Source of the DNA: CBDANW01 sp965197825
GTDB taxonomy: Bacteria > Acidobacteriota > Vicinamibacteria > Marinacidobacterales > DATDRI01
Assembly (NCBI GenBank): GCA_965197825.1
Contig: CBDANW010000002.1
Span: 1,302,001-1,366,000 of the forward strand
Direction: 5' to 3'
DNA: 64,000 bases
Below are positions 35,882 to 44,321 of this stretch, one piece after another (positions within the stretch are counted from its first letter, which is position 1; each line of letters opens with the position of its first letter). A program made the position numbers and the translations under genes. Under the pieces are notes generated by a model that saw nothing but the letters and a program-made list of their open reading frames with translations, was not told the origin of the DNA and did no database searches.

Positions 35882-36913
35882 TTGATTGAAGTCAAGGAAG
35901 TAACCAAGAGATTCGGTCGACTCACCGCCGTCGATAACGTCAGCTTCGAAGTGCGCAAGGGGGAGATCCTCGGGTTTCTCGGTCCGAACGGAGCGGGAAA
36001 GACGACCACCATGCGCATCATCACGTGCTTCCTCCCCCCCAACGGGGGCTCGGCCTCGGTGGCTGGATTCGACGTCTTCCGCGAGCCCTTGGAGGTGAAG
36101 AAACGGATCGGCTATCTGCCCGAGTTGCCTCCGTTGTACACAGAGATGACCGTCGTCGACTACCTCGACTTCGTGGCTCGCATCAAAGGCGTCGACCGAG
36201 CCAAGCGTCGGGAGCGGGTGGCAAGCGTGGTGGAAACGTGCGCTCTCACCGAGGTCCGGGAAAAGCAAACTGGGCGGCTGTCGAAAGGCTACCGGCAACG
36301 CGTCGGACTGGCGCAAGCATTGGTGCACGACCCGGAAGTCCTCATTCTGGACGAGCCCACTGCGGGACTCGACCCCCGACAGATTATCGAGACCCGGGAG
36401 CTCATCAAAGCGCTCGCCGGAGACCACACGATCATTTTATCCACGCACATCTTGCCCGAGGTTTCCATGACCTGCGAGCGAGTGGTCATCATCAACGGCG
36501 GTCGCGTAGTCGCAGAGGACACTCCAGAAGGTCTGACGGCCCGCATGCGCGGGTCGGAAATCCTCAGTGTCACCGTGGAAGGGGCCGAGGACAAGGTGCG
36601 CGATACGGTTGGTTCTCTCGCCGGGGTCATTCAAATACACGACGCGGGTTCGCACAACGGAACCAACACCTTTCAGGTGGAGACGGCGAGCGGACAGGAC
36701 ATCCGGCGCGAGCTGGCGCGGGCTATCGTGCAAGGAGGCTATGGACTGCTGGAGCTGAAGCAAGTCGGGATAAGCTTGGAGGATATCTATTTGAAGCTCA
36801 CGACAAAAGAAGATGTCGACGCTGTAGGGGAGGACTTCGACGCGGTAGACGGGGACACCGGGCGGGAGCCATCCGAGGCATCCGAGCCATCCGAGGAGGA
36901 ACCGCATTCATGA
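35882..36913 (+). CDS. ABC transporter ATP-binding protein, GldA-like
   Basis: ATPase of a four-gene ABC operon. Walker A GPNGAGKTTT, signature LSKGYRQRVGLAQAL, Walker B VLILDEPTAGLD, switch His in ILSTHIL. 343 residues from the TTG at 35882, selected by the strong SD AAGGAGG 9 nt before it; the frame upstream is open but runs through the promoter. The C-terminal region (residues 215-320) is typical of GldA/NodI-type exporters, followed by an acidic EPSEASEPSEEE tail. Followed by GldF- and GldG-like partners. Confidence 0.9.
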   Translation: MIEVKEVTKRFGRLTAVDNVSFEVRKGEILGFLGPNGAGKTTTMRIITCFLPPNGGSASVAGFDVFREPLEVKKRIGYLPELPPLYTEMTVVDYLDFVARIKGVDRAKRRERVASVVETCALTEVREKQTGRLSKGYRQRVGLAQALVHDPEVLILDEPTAGLDPRQIIETRELIKALAGDHTIILSTHILPEVSMTCERVVIINGGRVVAEDTPEGLTARMRGSEILSVTVEGAEDKVRDTVGSLAGVIQIHDAGSHNGTNTFQVETASGQDIRRELARAIVQGGYGLLELKQVGISLEDIYLKLTTKEDVDAVGEDFDAVDGDTGREPSEASEPSEEEPHS

Positions 36914-37674
36914 GAAATGTCTGGGCAATTTATAGAAGAGAGATCTACTCCTGGTTCACATCTTGGATTGCCTATGTCGTGCTGAGCCTGTTCTTGGTCA
37001 TCTTCGGATACTTCTTCTACAGCATCCTCTATAGCTTCATCGAGTACGGGTTCAGGATGAACCAGTACGGAGGCGGTGCGACGCTCAACATAAATCAAGA
37101 CATGATCCGCTGGTTGTTCGACAACACGGCGATTATAGTCCTCTTCATGATCCCCAGCCTGACGATGCGAGCCTTCGCCGAGGAGAAACGCTCGGGAACC
37201 ATGGAGCTTCTACTGACGTCTCCCATGACGGACTTTCAGCTCGTCCTCGGAAAGTTCCTCGCCGCCTTCTCTCTCTACGGTGTGATGCTCAGCCTCACGT
37301 TCATTCACATGGGAGTGCTTTTCTACTATGGGGAGCCCGAATGGAAGCCGCTCCTTGCCGGCTACCTGGGCATGCTTCTCATGGGCGGGGCCTTCGTTTC
37401 CTTCGGCATCCTGTTCAGCAGTTTCACGCGGAATCAAATCGTTGCGGTGTTCTCGTCCTTCTCGATTTTCCTTCTCCTCTGGCTCATCGGGTATTCGGAG
37501 AGCTGGGCCGGTAGCTGGGGCCCGACTCTGGCTTATCTGTCGGTAACCGAGCACGTCGGGGAGTTCTCGATGGGAGTCATCGACACCAAACACCTCGTCT
37601 ACTATCTGTCTTTCATCGGCTTCGGTCTCTTTCTCACCAAGCAGTCGGTGGAATCGCACCGGTGGAGGGGATGA
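36910..37674 (+). CDS. ABC transporter permease, GldF-like
   Basis: 254-residue permease with six membrane helices and the EEKRSGTMELLLTSPMTDFQLVLGK motif region of ABC-2 permeases. The ATG at 36910 overlaps the ATPase stop (ATGA). Partner of the GldG-like protein downstream. In Bacteroidetes such proteins are linked to gliding; elsewhere they are found in systems of unknown cargo. Confidence 0.88.
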   Translation: MRNVWAIYRREIYSWFTSWIAYVVLSLFLVIFGYFFYSILYSFIEYGFRMNQYGGGATLNINQDMIRWLFDNTAIIVLFMIPSLTMRAFAEEKRSGTMELLLTSPMTDFQLVLGKFLAAFSLYGVMLSLTFIHMGVLFYYGEPEWKPLLAGYLGMLLMGGAFVSFGILFSSFTRNQIVAVFSSFSIFLLLWLIGYSESWAGSWGPTLAYLSVTEHVGEFSMGVIDTKHLVYYLSFIGFGLFLTKQSVESHRWRG

Positions 37675-37675
37675 A

Positions 37676-39325
37676 ATGAATCGCGTCATGGCTTACCTCG
37701 CACCCCTCGGCTGGGGAGCGCTCCTCGCCGGCATTCTCGTCTGGATGCTCCAGCCGGACGAGGAGAACCTCTGGACGACCTTCATCCTAGTGGGGCTCTT
37801 GTTGTCCATCGTCCACCTGGGCACGCGGTGGAGAGATCTGTCGAACGTGGCCAGGAAACGCGGCGCCCGCTACGGTGCGAACCTCGGTGTTCTCATCGCC
37901 CTGGTGGCCGGAATCATCATCGCCGGCAACTACCTTGCGAATCGTCACAACAAGCGCTGGGACCTGACGGCTTCCCAGCAGTACACGTTATCCGACCAGG
38001 CGGTGAGCGTGCTTTCCAACCTCGATCGGGACCTGAAAATCATTGTGTTCAACCGCGCGGATCAAGCCCAAGCAGCGCTCGACTTGCTCGATCAGTTTCG
38101 TTACCACAGCGATAGGATTTCGGTGGAGGTCATCGATCAGGAAGCGGAACCAGCCAAAACCGTCCCCTATCGAACCTCGACCGAGGCCAACATTCCTTTC
38201 GGAACCGTTGTCATCGACAGCGGCGAAAAAGTGGAGCGGGTCTCTGTCGCCGCCGAGGCAGACATCATCAACGGCATCATCCGAGTCATCAAGGAAGGGG
38301 CGAAGAAGATCTACTTCATCGAAGGGCACGGTGAGAAGAACGTCGACGAGTCCGCCACCGGCCTTTCGATCATCAAGACCAAGCTCGAGGAATCGAACTA
38401 CGAAGTAGCCAAATTCCATCCCCTTCAATCTATGCAGGAAGGCCGGATCTTGATTCCTGAGGACGCCGCCGCTCTCGCGATTGTCGGCCCCCAACGAGAC
38501 TATCTACCCGCCGAGATCGAAATGCTTCATGAGTATCTCGAAAGTGGCGGGAAAGTGCTCTTCCTCCTCGATCCGGAAAATCAGGGCGCAAAACCAAACC
38601 TCGTCGCCCTGCTGAACGACTTTGGCGTGCGCCTGGGGGACGACGTCGTCATCGACGCCTCTGGTGTGGGCCAACTCTTTGGTTTCGGTCCCGAGGTGCC
38701 GCTCGTCGCCAGCTACAGTACGCACGCCATCACGCAGAAGTTCGCGAACGCCCCGACCGTCTATCCTTTCGTTCGCTCCGTCGAGGGCGCGGAGTCAGCC
38801 GCGGAGGGCATTTCGGTGACGACGTTAGCGAGCTCATCCGAAAACAGCTGGGCGGAACAGGATTTCGACGAGCTGGCGCAAGGCCAGGTTTCGGCCGATG
38901 AGGATGAGCGACCCGGTCCCCTGTCTCTCGCGGTGGCCCTCACCATCGACGTCGAGGAGCCCGCGCCTGGTGAGCCTGGTGAGCTTGACGACCTGGCCGA
39001 CCCCGCCGAGGGCAGCGACGAGGGCTCCGACACCTCCGACTCCAGTGCCGTGAGCGAGGGCCGCGCGGTAGTCGTCGGCGACTCGGATTTCATCTCCGAC
39101 GCCCTCGCGGGAGCGCCGGTTGCCAACCTCGATCTCTTTCTCAACATGGTGAACTGGATCACCGAGGACGAGGACCTCATCTCCATCCGACCTCGCGAGC
39201 CCGAAGACCGACGGATCTTCATGAATCAGCAACAGCAGAAAAACGTCGCCTATCTTTCTCTCCTGTTCATCCCCGCACTCGTTCTGGTCACCGGAACAAT
39301 CGTCTGGTGGGGAAGGCGGGAATGA
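37676..39325 (+). CDS. GldG-like ABC auxiliary protein
   Basis: 549 residues: three N-terminal membrane helices, then a large extracytoplasmic part (RWDLTASQQYTLSDQAVSVL, IYFIEGHGEKNVDE, YLESGGKVLFLLDPE) typical of the ABC_transp_aux/GldG family, and a C-terminal helix (YLSLLFIPALVLVTGTIVWW). A Glu/Asp/Ser-rich insert (near residues 415-460) with PGEPGEL and DEGSDTSDSS is low-complexity. Starts one base after the permease stop. Confidence 0.88.
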   Translation: MNRVMAYLAPLGWGALLAGILVWMLQPDEENLWTTFILVGLLLSIVHLGTRWRDLSNVARKRGARYGANLGVLIALVAGIIIAGNYLANRHNKRWDLTASQQYTLSDQAVSVLSNLDRDLKIIVFNRADQAQAALDLLDQFRYHSDRISVEVIDQEAEPAKTVPYRTSTEANIPFGTVVIDSGEKVERVSVAAEADIINGIIRVIKEGAKKIYFIEGHGEKNVDESATGLSIIKTKLEESNYEVAKFHPLQSMQEGRILIPEDAAALAIVGPQRDYLPAEIEMLHEYLESGGKVLFLLDPENQGAKPNLVALLNDFGVRLGDDVVIDASGVGQLFGFGPEVPLVASYSTHAITQKFANAPTVYPFVRSVEGAESAAEGISVTTLASSSENSWAEQDFDELAQGQVSADEDERPGPLSLAVALTIDVEEPAPGEPGELDDLADPAEGSDEGSDTSDSSAVSEGRAVVVGDSDFISDALAGAPVANLDLFLNMVNWITEDEDLISIRPREPEDRRIFMNQQQQKNVAYLSLLFIPALVLVTGTIVWWGRRE

Positions 39326-40671
39326 ACCCCAAGACGACGGTCATCGCCGCGGCGGTCTTCGCCGCCCTCGCGGTCTACATCTACCACTACGAGCAGGAGC
39401 CGGTCCCATCCGATGCGGAGTCGAAGTATGAACGCATCTTCGATTTCGAGGCGGAGACGATCCAACAGATCGAAGTTCGCCGAGAGGAGGACGAGGACAT
39501 CACGCTCCGGCGCACTGGCGAAGACACCTGGCTGCTGCTGGCGCCGATCGAGGTCGACGCCGATAGCGTCGCGTCGACGTCTCTGGCGAACGCCGCCGCC
39601 AGCCTGGAAAGAGAGCGGGTGATCGCCGAGGGCGAATTCAACCTCGCTGATTTCGGACTCGACGCGCCCCAGCTGGAGCTCGAGCTCGACCTGCAGGATG
39701 CCTCCCAGCCGACGACTCTTCTATTCGGAGACGAGACACCGACCGGTAGCAACCTCTACGCCACCTTGGCCGGTGGCAACGAAGTCTTCGTGATGGCCGA
39801 GAGTAGCCAGTATGCGCTGGAGAAAAGCGGCTGGGAGCTGCGGGACAAACGGATCCTTCGTTTCGATCGCGACGAGGTGGAGAAAGTCGTCGTGAAGCTT
39901 CCGGAAAAGCAATTCACGTTGGCTCGCACGAGCATGGACTTCTGGAACGTCGCCGAGCCGGTGTTGACGCGTGCGGATCGCTACAAGGCCAGCGGGCTCG
40001 TCTCCATGCTCGATAGCTCGAAGATGCAAGAGCTCGTCAGCGAGTCCGCCGAAGATGTGAGCCAATACGGTCTCCGCTCTCCGACGTACGAAGTCGAAAT
40101 CCAGCTTGCCGACGGAAGCTCGGACACGCTTCTCGTCGGAAATCAGAAGGACACCAACTACTACGCGCGGAACCCTGATCGCACTCTCGTCTACCTCATC
40201 GGGGAGAGCGTCATCAATGACGTCAAGAGGGACGAGACCGAGTATATTTCCAAGAAGCTCTTCGCTTTTGCCACCTACCAGGCGAAAAAGCTCCAGCTCA
40301 CGTCCGCCGAGGGGACCACCCGAGTCTACGAGAAGGTCAATGAAGACAACCAAGACGTGTGGAAGCAAACGGCCCCCGAGGCCCGAGACATGGAAGGCAC
40401 CGAGGTCGACGACCTCCTCTACAAGCTAAACGGAACCGAGGCCGAAGAGCTGGTGACGGAGGGCTCGGGTCTTACCGCTCCGCGCCACACCATCACCGTT
40501 TGGTCCGGGGAGAGCGAGGACGTCGAGGAGCTGGCAATCGGAGAGCCAACCAGCGACGCCGTCTACGCCCAGCGCAAGGGAGATGAGCTGATTCTGAAAC
40601 TTACGGCTTTGACTTGGGAAGAGATGGAAGCCTTGATGCGTTTCGAAAACGCTCCCCCGACGGAGGATTAA
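39322..40671 (+). CDS. DUF4340 protein
   Basis: 449-residue protein with one N-terminal membrane helix (TTVIAAAVFAALAVYIYHY) and repeated beta-rich DUF4340 modules (LLFGDETPTGSNLYATLAG, LLVGNQKDTNYYARNPD, LAIGEPTSDAVYAQR). The ATG at 39322 overlaps the GldG-like stop. DUF4340 genes usually end GldAFG-type operons outside Bacteroidetes, so it is probably an extracytoplasmic partner of the transporter. Function unknown. Confidence 0.85.
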   Translation: MNPKTTVIAAAVFAALAVYIYHYEQEPVPSDAESKYERIFDFEAETIQQIEVRREEDEDITLRRTGEDTWLLLAPIEVDADSVASTSLANAAASLERERVIAEGEFNLADFGLDAPQLELELDLQDASQPTTLLFGDETPTGSNLYATLAGGNEVFVMAESSQYALEKSGWELRDKRILRFDRDEVEKVVVKLPEKQFTLARTSMDFWNVAEPVLTRADRYKASGLVSMLDSSKMQELVSESAEDVSQYGLRSPTYEVEIQLADGSSDTLLVGNQKDTNYYARNPDRTLVYLIGESVINDVKRDETEYISKKLFAFATYQAKKLQLTSAEGTTRVYEKVNEDNQDVWKQTAPEARDMEGTEVDDLLYKLNGTEAEELVTEGSGLTAPRHTITVWSGESEDVEELAIGEPTSDAVYAQRKGDELILKLTALTWEEMEALMRFENAPPTED

Positions 40672-41498
40672 TCCTCGTCGACGTAGAGCTCCTTCGCCCG
40701 TTCGGTGGCCTTCACGACGGCTTTGATCAGGGTCACCCGCAACTTGCCTTCCTCGAGCTCCATGAGCCCGTTGATCGTGCAGCCCGCCGGAGTCGTCACC
40801 GCGTCCTTCAGCAACGCCGGGTGATGCCCCGTCTCCAGAACGAGGCGCGCCGATCCGAGCGCCGTCTGCGCTGCCAGTAGAGTCGAAACGTCGCGCGGCA
40901 GACCGACTTTGACGCCCGCTTCCGCCAAGGACTCGAGGATCACGTAGATGAACGCCGGGCCGCTCGCCGAGAGGCCCGTCACGGCGTCCATGTGCTTCTC
41001 ATCCACGACGACCGTGCGCCCCACCGTGTCGAAGAGGTGTTGGGCGAGCTCGAGGTGATGCGGTTCGGCAAACTGTCCGGCGCAAACGCCGGTCATTCCC
41101 TCCTGGACCGAGCAGGGTGTGTTTGGCATCGCGCGAACGACTGGGGTCTTGGCAGGCAGAAACTTCTCGATGCTCTTCGTGGGAACCGAAGCCGCAACCG
41201 AAACGACGAGCTTCGACGGGTTGACGACCGGACGGATCTGCTCGCAGACCAGGCGGACCGCTGCGGGTTTGACACTCACCAGGATGATGTCCGCGGCCTC
41301 GGCCGCGGCCCGATCGTCTGTGCCGACCTTGAAACCCAGCTCGGACGTCAGTTTTTCGGCGCGCGCGGAGTGAAAGACCGTAGCGATGGCGGTCTCCTTC
41401 GTTACCAGCCCCTTCTTCATGAGGCCATGAAGCAAGAGGCTACCGAGCTTTCCGAGACCCAAGATGGCGATTCGCTTTTTCGACAGATCTTCTACCAC
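40668..41498 (-). CDS. proC: pyrroline-5-carboxylate reductase
   Basis: Last step of proline synthesis: NAD(P)H-dependent reduction of pyrroline-5-carboxylate. 276 residues from the GTG at 41498. Rossmann motif RIAILGLGKLGSLLLHGL, VKPAAV, VRAMPNTPCSVQEGMTGVCAG, and the C-terminal signature DAVTTPAGCTINGLMELE. The frame upstream of 41498 overlaps dinB without similarity. Start not fixed by an SD. Last gene of the long minus-strand run starting at 46083. Confidence 0.9.
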   Translation of the reverse strand: MVEDLSKKRIAILGLGKLGSLLLHGLMKKGLVTKETAIATVFHSARAEKLTSELGFKVGTDDRAAAEAADIILVSVKPAAVRLVCEQIRPVVNPSKLVVSVAASVPTKSIEKFLPAKTPVVRAMPNTPCSVQEGMTGVCAGQFAEPHHLELAQHLFDTVGRTVVVDEKHMDAVTGLSASGPAFIYVILESLAEAGVKVGLPRDVSTLLAAQTALGSARLVLETGHHPALLKDAVTTPAGCTINGLMELEEGKLRVTLIKAVVKATERAKELYVDED

Positions 41499-41532
41499 GA
41501 TGCGCTCATCGTTACGCAGGACATGGTCCCTG

Positions 41533-42756
41533 TCAATCGGTTCCCTCGTCGGCCATCCCAGTTTGCCCGCGCCCCAACAAGGATGCTCGTCGCATTCCCT
41601 GGTCCCCGAACCGCTCGTGGATGGCATCTAGGGACGCGTTCAGCTGCCGCTTCTTCTCATCGGGGTAGAACAGGCGTAGCTGACGCGGCACGGTATGAGC
41701 ATCCTGAAGTCGCGAGGCGTAAATACCCAGCAGGCGCGTCTTTCGGTCCTGGCGGTCCTGGCGGTCGCGCGCCTTCAATCGATCCAACAAACGGACCACC
41801 GTCGCGAATATCTCGTCCGCATCGTCCGTGGGATCTGGCAGGGTTAGGCTTCGCGTCTTGGTGACGAAGTCTTCGTCCCGAAACTTGAGCGTCACCGTCC
41901 CGGCTAGGAAGTTCTGGTCGCGCAGACGTCGCGCGACGGCTTCCGCAAGCCCCAACAGCGTACGGCGGATCTGCCCGGGATCGTCGCTGTCTCGCTCGAA
42001 GGTCGTTTCCTGCCCGAGTGATTTCCACTCGTGCTCGGGCGCCACGGGCCTCTCGTCGATGCCCCGCGCCAATCGGTGCAGCTGGTGTCCGTGCTTTCCA
42101 AAGCGCTCGGCGAGCTCGGCCGGAGACAACTGCGCGATATCCCGAATCTTGTAGATTCCGAGCTTGTGGAGCTCCTCGGCAGTTCTGGGACCGACCCCCC
42201 AGAGCCGTTCCACCAGAAGGTCGCGGAGAAAAGCCTCCTCTTGTCCTGGCATCACTTCCACCAAACCGTCCGGCTTCTCGAGGTCCGATGCAATCTTCGC
42301 CAGGAACTTGTTGGGTGCAATACCGATGGAAGCGTTGAGTCGTTCCTGAGCTCGGATCTGCTTCTTCAATTCCAACGCGAGCTCCCGACCACTCCCTTTA
42401 AGCCTTAGGCTTCCAGTCACATCCAAGAACGCCTCGTCGATGGAAATCTGTTCTACCAAGTCGGTGCAGTCCTTCAGAATCGCCATGATCCGACGAGAGA
42501 CCTCTCCGTACTTCTTCATGTTGCCGCGCAGGTAGACCGCCTGGGGGCAAAGCCGATAGGCGCGGCCGATGGGCATGGCAGAGTGAAGCCCGAAGGCTCG
42601 TGCTTCGTAGGATGCCGCGGCGACCACGCCCCGGCCTCCTCCCCCGCGCGGATCCGCGCCCACCACGACCGGTTTCCCTTGGTACTCGGGATGGTCTCGC
42701 TGCTCCACGGAGGTATAGAAGGCATCCATGTCCAGGTGCAAGATAGTCCGCGCCAT
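41533..42756 (-). CDS. dinB: DNA polymerase IV
   Basis: Y-family translesion polymerase, 407 residues. Catalytic carboxylates in ILHLDMDAFYTSVEQRDHP and SIDEAFLDVTG, steric region VAAASYEARAFGLHSAMP, little finger ending in a tail without a clear clamp-binding motif. A short in-frame repeat (RQDRQDR) sits in the little-finger domain. It follows the BMC operon by 52 bp with no sign of a functional link. Confidence 0.93.
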   Translation of the reverse strand: MARTILHLDMDAFYTSVEQRDHPEYQGKPVVVGADPRGGGGRGVVAAASYEARAFGLHSAMPIGRAYRLCPQAVYLRGNMKKYGEVSRRIMAILKDCTDLVEQISIDEAFLDVTGSLRLKGSGRELALELKKQIRAQERLNASIGIAPNKFLAKIASDLEKPDGLVEVMPGQEEAFLRDLLVERLWGVGPRTAEELHKLGIYKIRDIAQLSPAELAERFGKHGHQLHRLARGIDERPVAPEHEWKSLGQETTFERDSDDPGQIRRTLLGLAEAVARRLRDQNFLAGTVTLKFRDEDFVTKTRSLTLPDPTDDADEIFATVVRLLDRLKARDRQDRQDRKTRLLGIYASRLQDAHTVPRQLRLFYPDEKKRQLNASLDAIHERFGDQGMRRASLLGRGQTGMADEGTD

Positions 42757-42808
42757 GAGAGTGCCCGTTAGGCTTTGTCCTTAAGGAAGATATGTTGCGG
42801 AGCTCGGG

Positions 42809-43063
42809 TTAGTGCCCGAGTTTCCGGCAGTAACCGCTATTGTAGCAAGGACGATGGGGCTCGATGAGGCAGGGCTTTCGGACCGGAAGGTCGATATCCT
42901 CGGAGCATTCCGGGCCGTGAGCGATGTCGGAAAGAGACGGGTGATCAAGTCTAGTGGGTTGGGAAGAAACCGCGGCGGACGGACGGATGCCCAGCCGTTC
43001 CTCGAGAGCTTGACGCACTAGCGCGCGCACGACGTCCGGGCTGACAGGACTGACAGGGCTCAT
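42809..43063 (-). CDS. small Cys-rich protein of the microcompartment operon
   Basis: 84 residues, no named family that I recognise. Residues 9-25 (SPDVVRALVRQALEERLG) form an amphipathic helix of the encapsulation-peptide kind. The C-terminal half holds four Cys, three in the motif CLIEPHRPC-x5-C, ending RKLGH. Its ATG overlaps the stop of the preceding pentamer gene (ATGA), so it belongs to the BMC operon. The Cys set could bind a metal or cluster; that is inference. A short duplication (SPVSPVSP) opens the protein. Confidence 0.65.
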   Translation of the reverse strand: MSPVSPVSPDVVRALVRQALEERLGIRPSAAVSSQPTRLDHPSLSDIAHGPECSEDIDLPVRKPCLIEPHRPCYNSGYCRKLGH

Positions 43064-43329
43064 TCTAGATTCACCGCGTCCACGATGCCGACGATGGCCG
43101 CGTCCACCGGTCCCGACGACCGTCCAAGTGCCATACTCGCCGCACGGCCTTCCCTGACGACGAGAACGCGATCGCCGACGCCTGCGTCCACCGAGTCGAT
43201 CGCTAGCAGCGGTTTCCCTTCGACTTTTCCTTCCAGAGTGAGCGGTCGCACCAGGAGTAACTTCCTGCCCTCCATCTTGTAGTGCTTGACGGTGGAAACG
43301 ACCATCCCGGTGACCTCACCAATAATCAT
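43060..43329 (-). CDS. BMC pentamer (EutN/CcmL family) vertex protein 1
   Basis: 89-residue Pf03319 protein that caps vertices of microcompartment shells. Motifs: MIIGEVTGMVVSTVKH, GRKLLLVRPLT, VDAGVGDRVLVVREG and DAAIVGIVDAV. Overlaps its neighbours on both sides by 4 nt. One of three paralogues in tandem, as in PVM-type loci. Confidence 0.92.
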   Translation of the reverse strand: MIIGEVTGMVVSTVKHYKMEGRKLLLVRPLTLEGKVEGKPLLAIDSVDAGVGDRVLVVREGRAASMALGRSSGPVDAAIVGIVDAVNLE

Positions 43330-43592
43330 TCTTCTTCCCAGGCATCCACTCTGCCGACGATGCCGATGTCTGCGGGGACCTTGGAAGGAAGAAACAAGAA
43401 GGCGGCCTCTTTTCCTCCCACGTAGAAGACATCCTCACCCACCCCCACGCCTACTCCGTCCAAAGCAATGAGAGGCTTGCCGTCAGGCCGGCCTTTGAGA
43501 CCAATCGGCTGGATGATGAGAAGCTTCCGAGATTCGAGACCGGGGTCTTTCACGGTGGAGACGACGTTTCCAATGACCCTGGCCAAGAACAA
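43326..43592 (-). CDS. BMC pentamer (EutN/CcmL family) vertex protein 2
   Basis: 88 residues; MFLARVIGNVVSTVKD, SRKLLIIQPIGLKG, VGVGVGEDVFYVGGKEAAF and DIGIVGRVDAW. The most divergent of the three in its last third, where the usual Gly/Ala loop is replaced by FLFLPSKVPA. Translationally coupled to protein 1. Confidence 0.92.
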   Translation of the reverse strand: MFLARVIGNVVSTVKDPGLESRKLLIIQPIGLKGRPDGKPLIALDGVGVGVGEDVFYVGGKEAAFLFLPSKVPADIGIVGRVDAWEEE

Positions 43593-43602
43593 GAATTACC
43601 CC

Positions 43603-43905
43603 TTAGCTCGTTCCCGCCCGAGCCGCGGCGAGCGCTCCTGATGCCAGCTCGATGGAGTCGATGATCCCGACGATCGCGGCGTCGACGGGCCGATCCGTGC
43701 AACCAGCGGTCATCCGCGCCGAGCTACCCGATACGACCAGCACTAGCTCGCCGACGCCCGCGTCCACCGTGTCCACGGCGACGAGATAGGAGCTTGTCTC
43801 CTTGCCGTCCGGTCCCACCGCCCGCACGACGAGAAGCTTGAACCCCTCCAGCCGCTCGTCCTTGCGGGTCGCGACGACCGTCCCGACCACTTTGCCCAAG
43901 GTCAT
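43603..43905 (-). CDS. BMC pentamer (EutN/CcmL family) vertex protein 3
   Basis: 100 residues; MTLGKVVGTVVATRKDERLEG, VDTVDAGVGELVLVV and VDAAIVGIIDSI. It has a C-terminal Ala-rich extension (ASGALAAARAG) of about 12 residues compared with protein 1. Lies 18 bp after the hexamer gene. Confidence 0.92.
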   Translation of the reverse strand: MTLGKVVGTVVATRKDERLEGFKLLVVRAVGPDGKETSSYLVAVDTVDAGVGELVLVVSGSSARMTAGCTDRPVDAAIVGIIDSIELASGALAAARAGTS

Positions 43906-43923
43906 GGGTTTGAACTCACCCGG

Positions 43924-44223
43924 TTAGGCTTTGCTGGTCTTACCGATCGGTAGACGATCTTCCAGGCTCGTGTGAGGTCGCGGGATCACGTGCACCGATA
44001 TCAGCTCGCCGACTCGGCGGGCGGCGGCGGCGCCGGCATCCGTTGCCGCCTTGCACGCGGCAACGTCCCCGCGAACCATGGCGGTGACGTAACCGGCTCC
44101 AATCTTCTCGTAGCCCATCAACGTGACTTTTGCCGCCTTGACCATGGCGTCGGACGCCTCGATCATTGCCACCAGTCCACGGGTCTCTATCATCCCCAGC
44201 GCTTCACCAACGGGTTCAGCCAT
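43924..44223 (-). CDS. BMC hexamer (BMC-H) shell protein
   Basis: 99-residue Pf00936 protein forming shell facets. Motifs: ALGMIETRGLVAMIEASDAMVKAA, the pore region KIGAGYVTAMVRGDVAA (GAG instead of the commoner GSG) and ISVHVIPRPH. It is the only facet protein in the locus. Preceded by a 98-bp spacer with a promoter-like region. Confidence 0.94.
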   Translation of the reverse strand: MAEPVGEALGMIETRGLVAMIEASDAMVKAAKVTLMGYEKIGAGYVTAMVRGDVAACKAATDAGAAAARRVGELISVHVIPRPHTSLEDRLPIGKTSKA

Positions 44224-44321
44224 GATTCCTCCCTAATCCTTCCAAAGTGCCTTCTGTGAGTGCCTTCTAAGTGATTTCCTGTTCCTTGTTATCACAGTTA
44301 TCAGGTATTTCGGTAACAAGA
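44224..44321 (-). promoter_or_regulatory. promoter/operator-like spacer before the shell genes
   Basis: On the minus strand TTACCG and TGATAA are 16 bp apart, and TGATAAC occurs twice in direct repeat. A directly repeated AGTGCCTTCT lies closer to the shell gene. Could allow shell genes to be expressed apart from the aldolase. Confidence 0.35.

Noticed and set aside
36870..36900. CRISPR-like repeats
   Set aside because: Three short CATCCGAG units without spacers, inside the acidic tail of the ABC ATPase.
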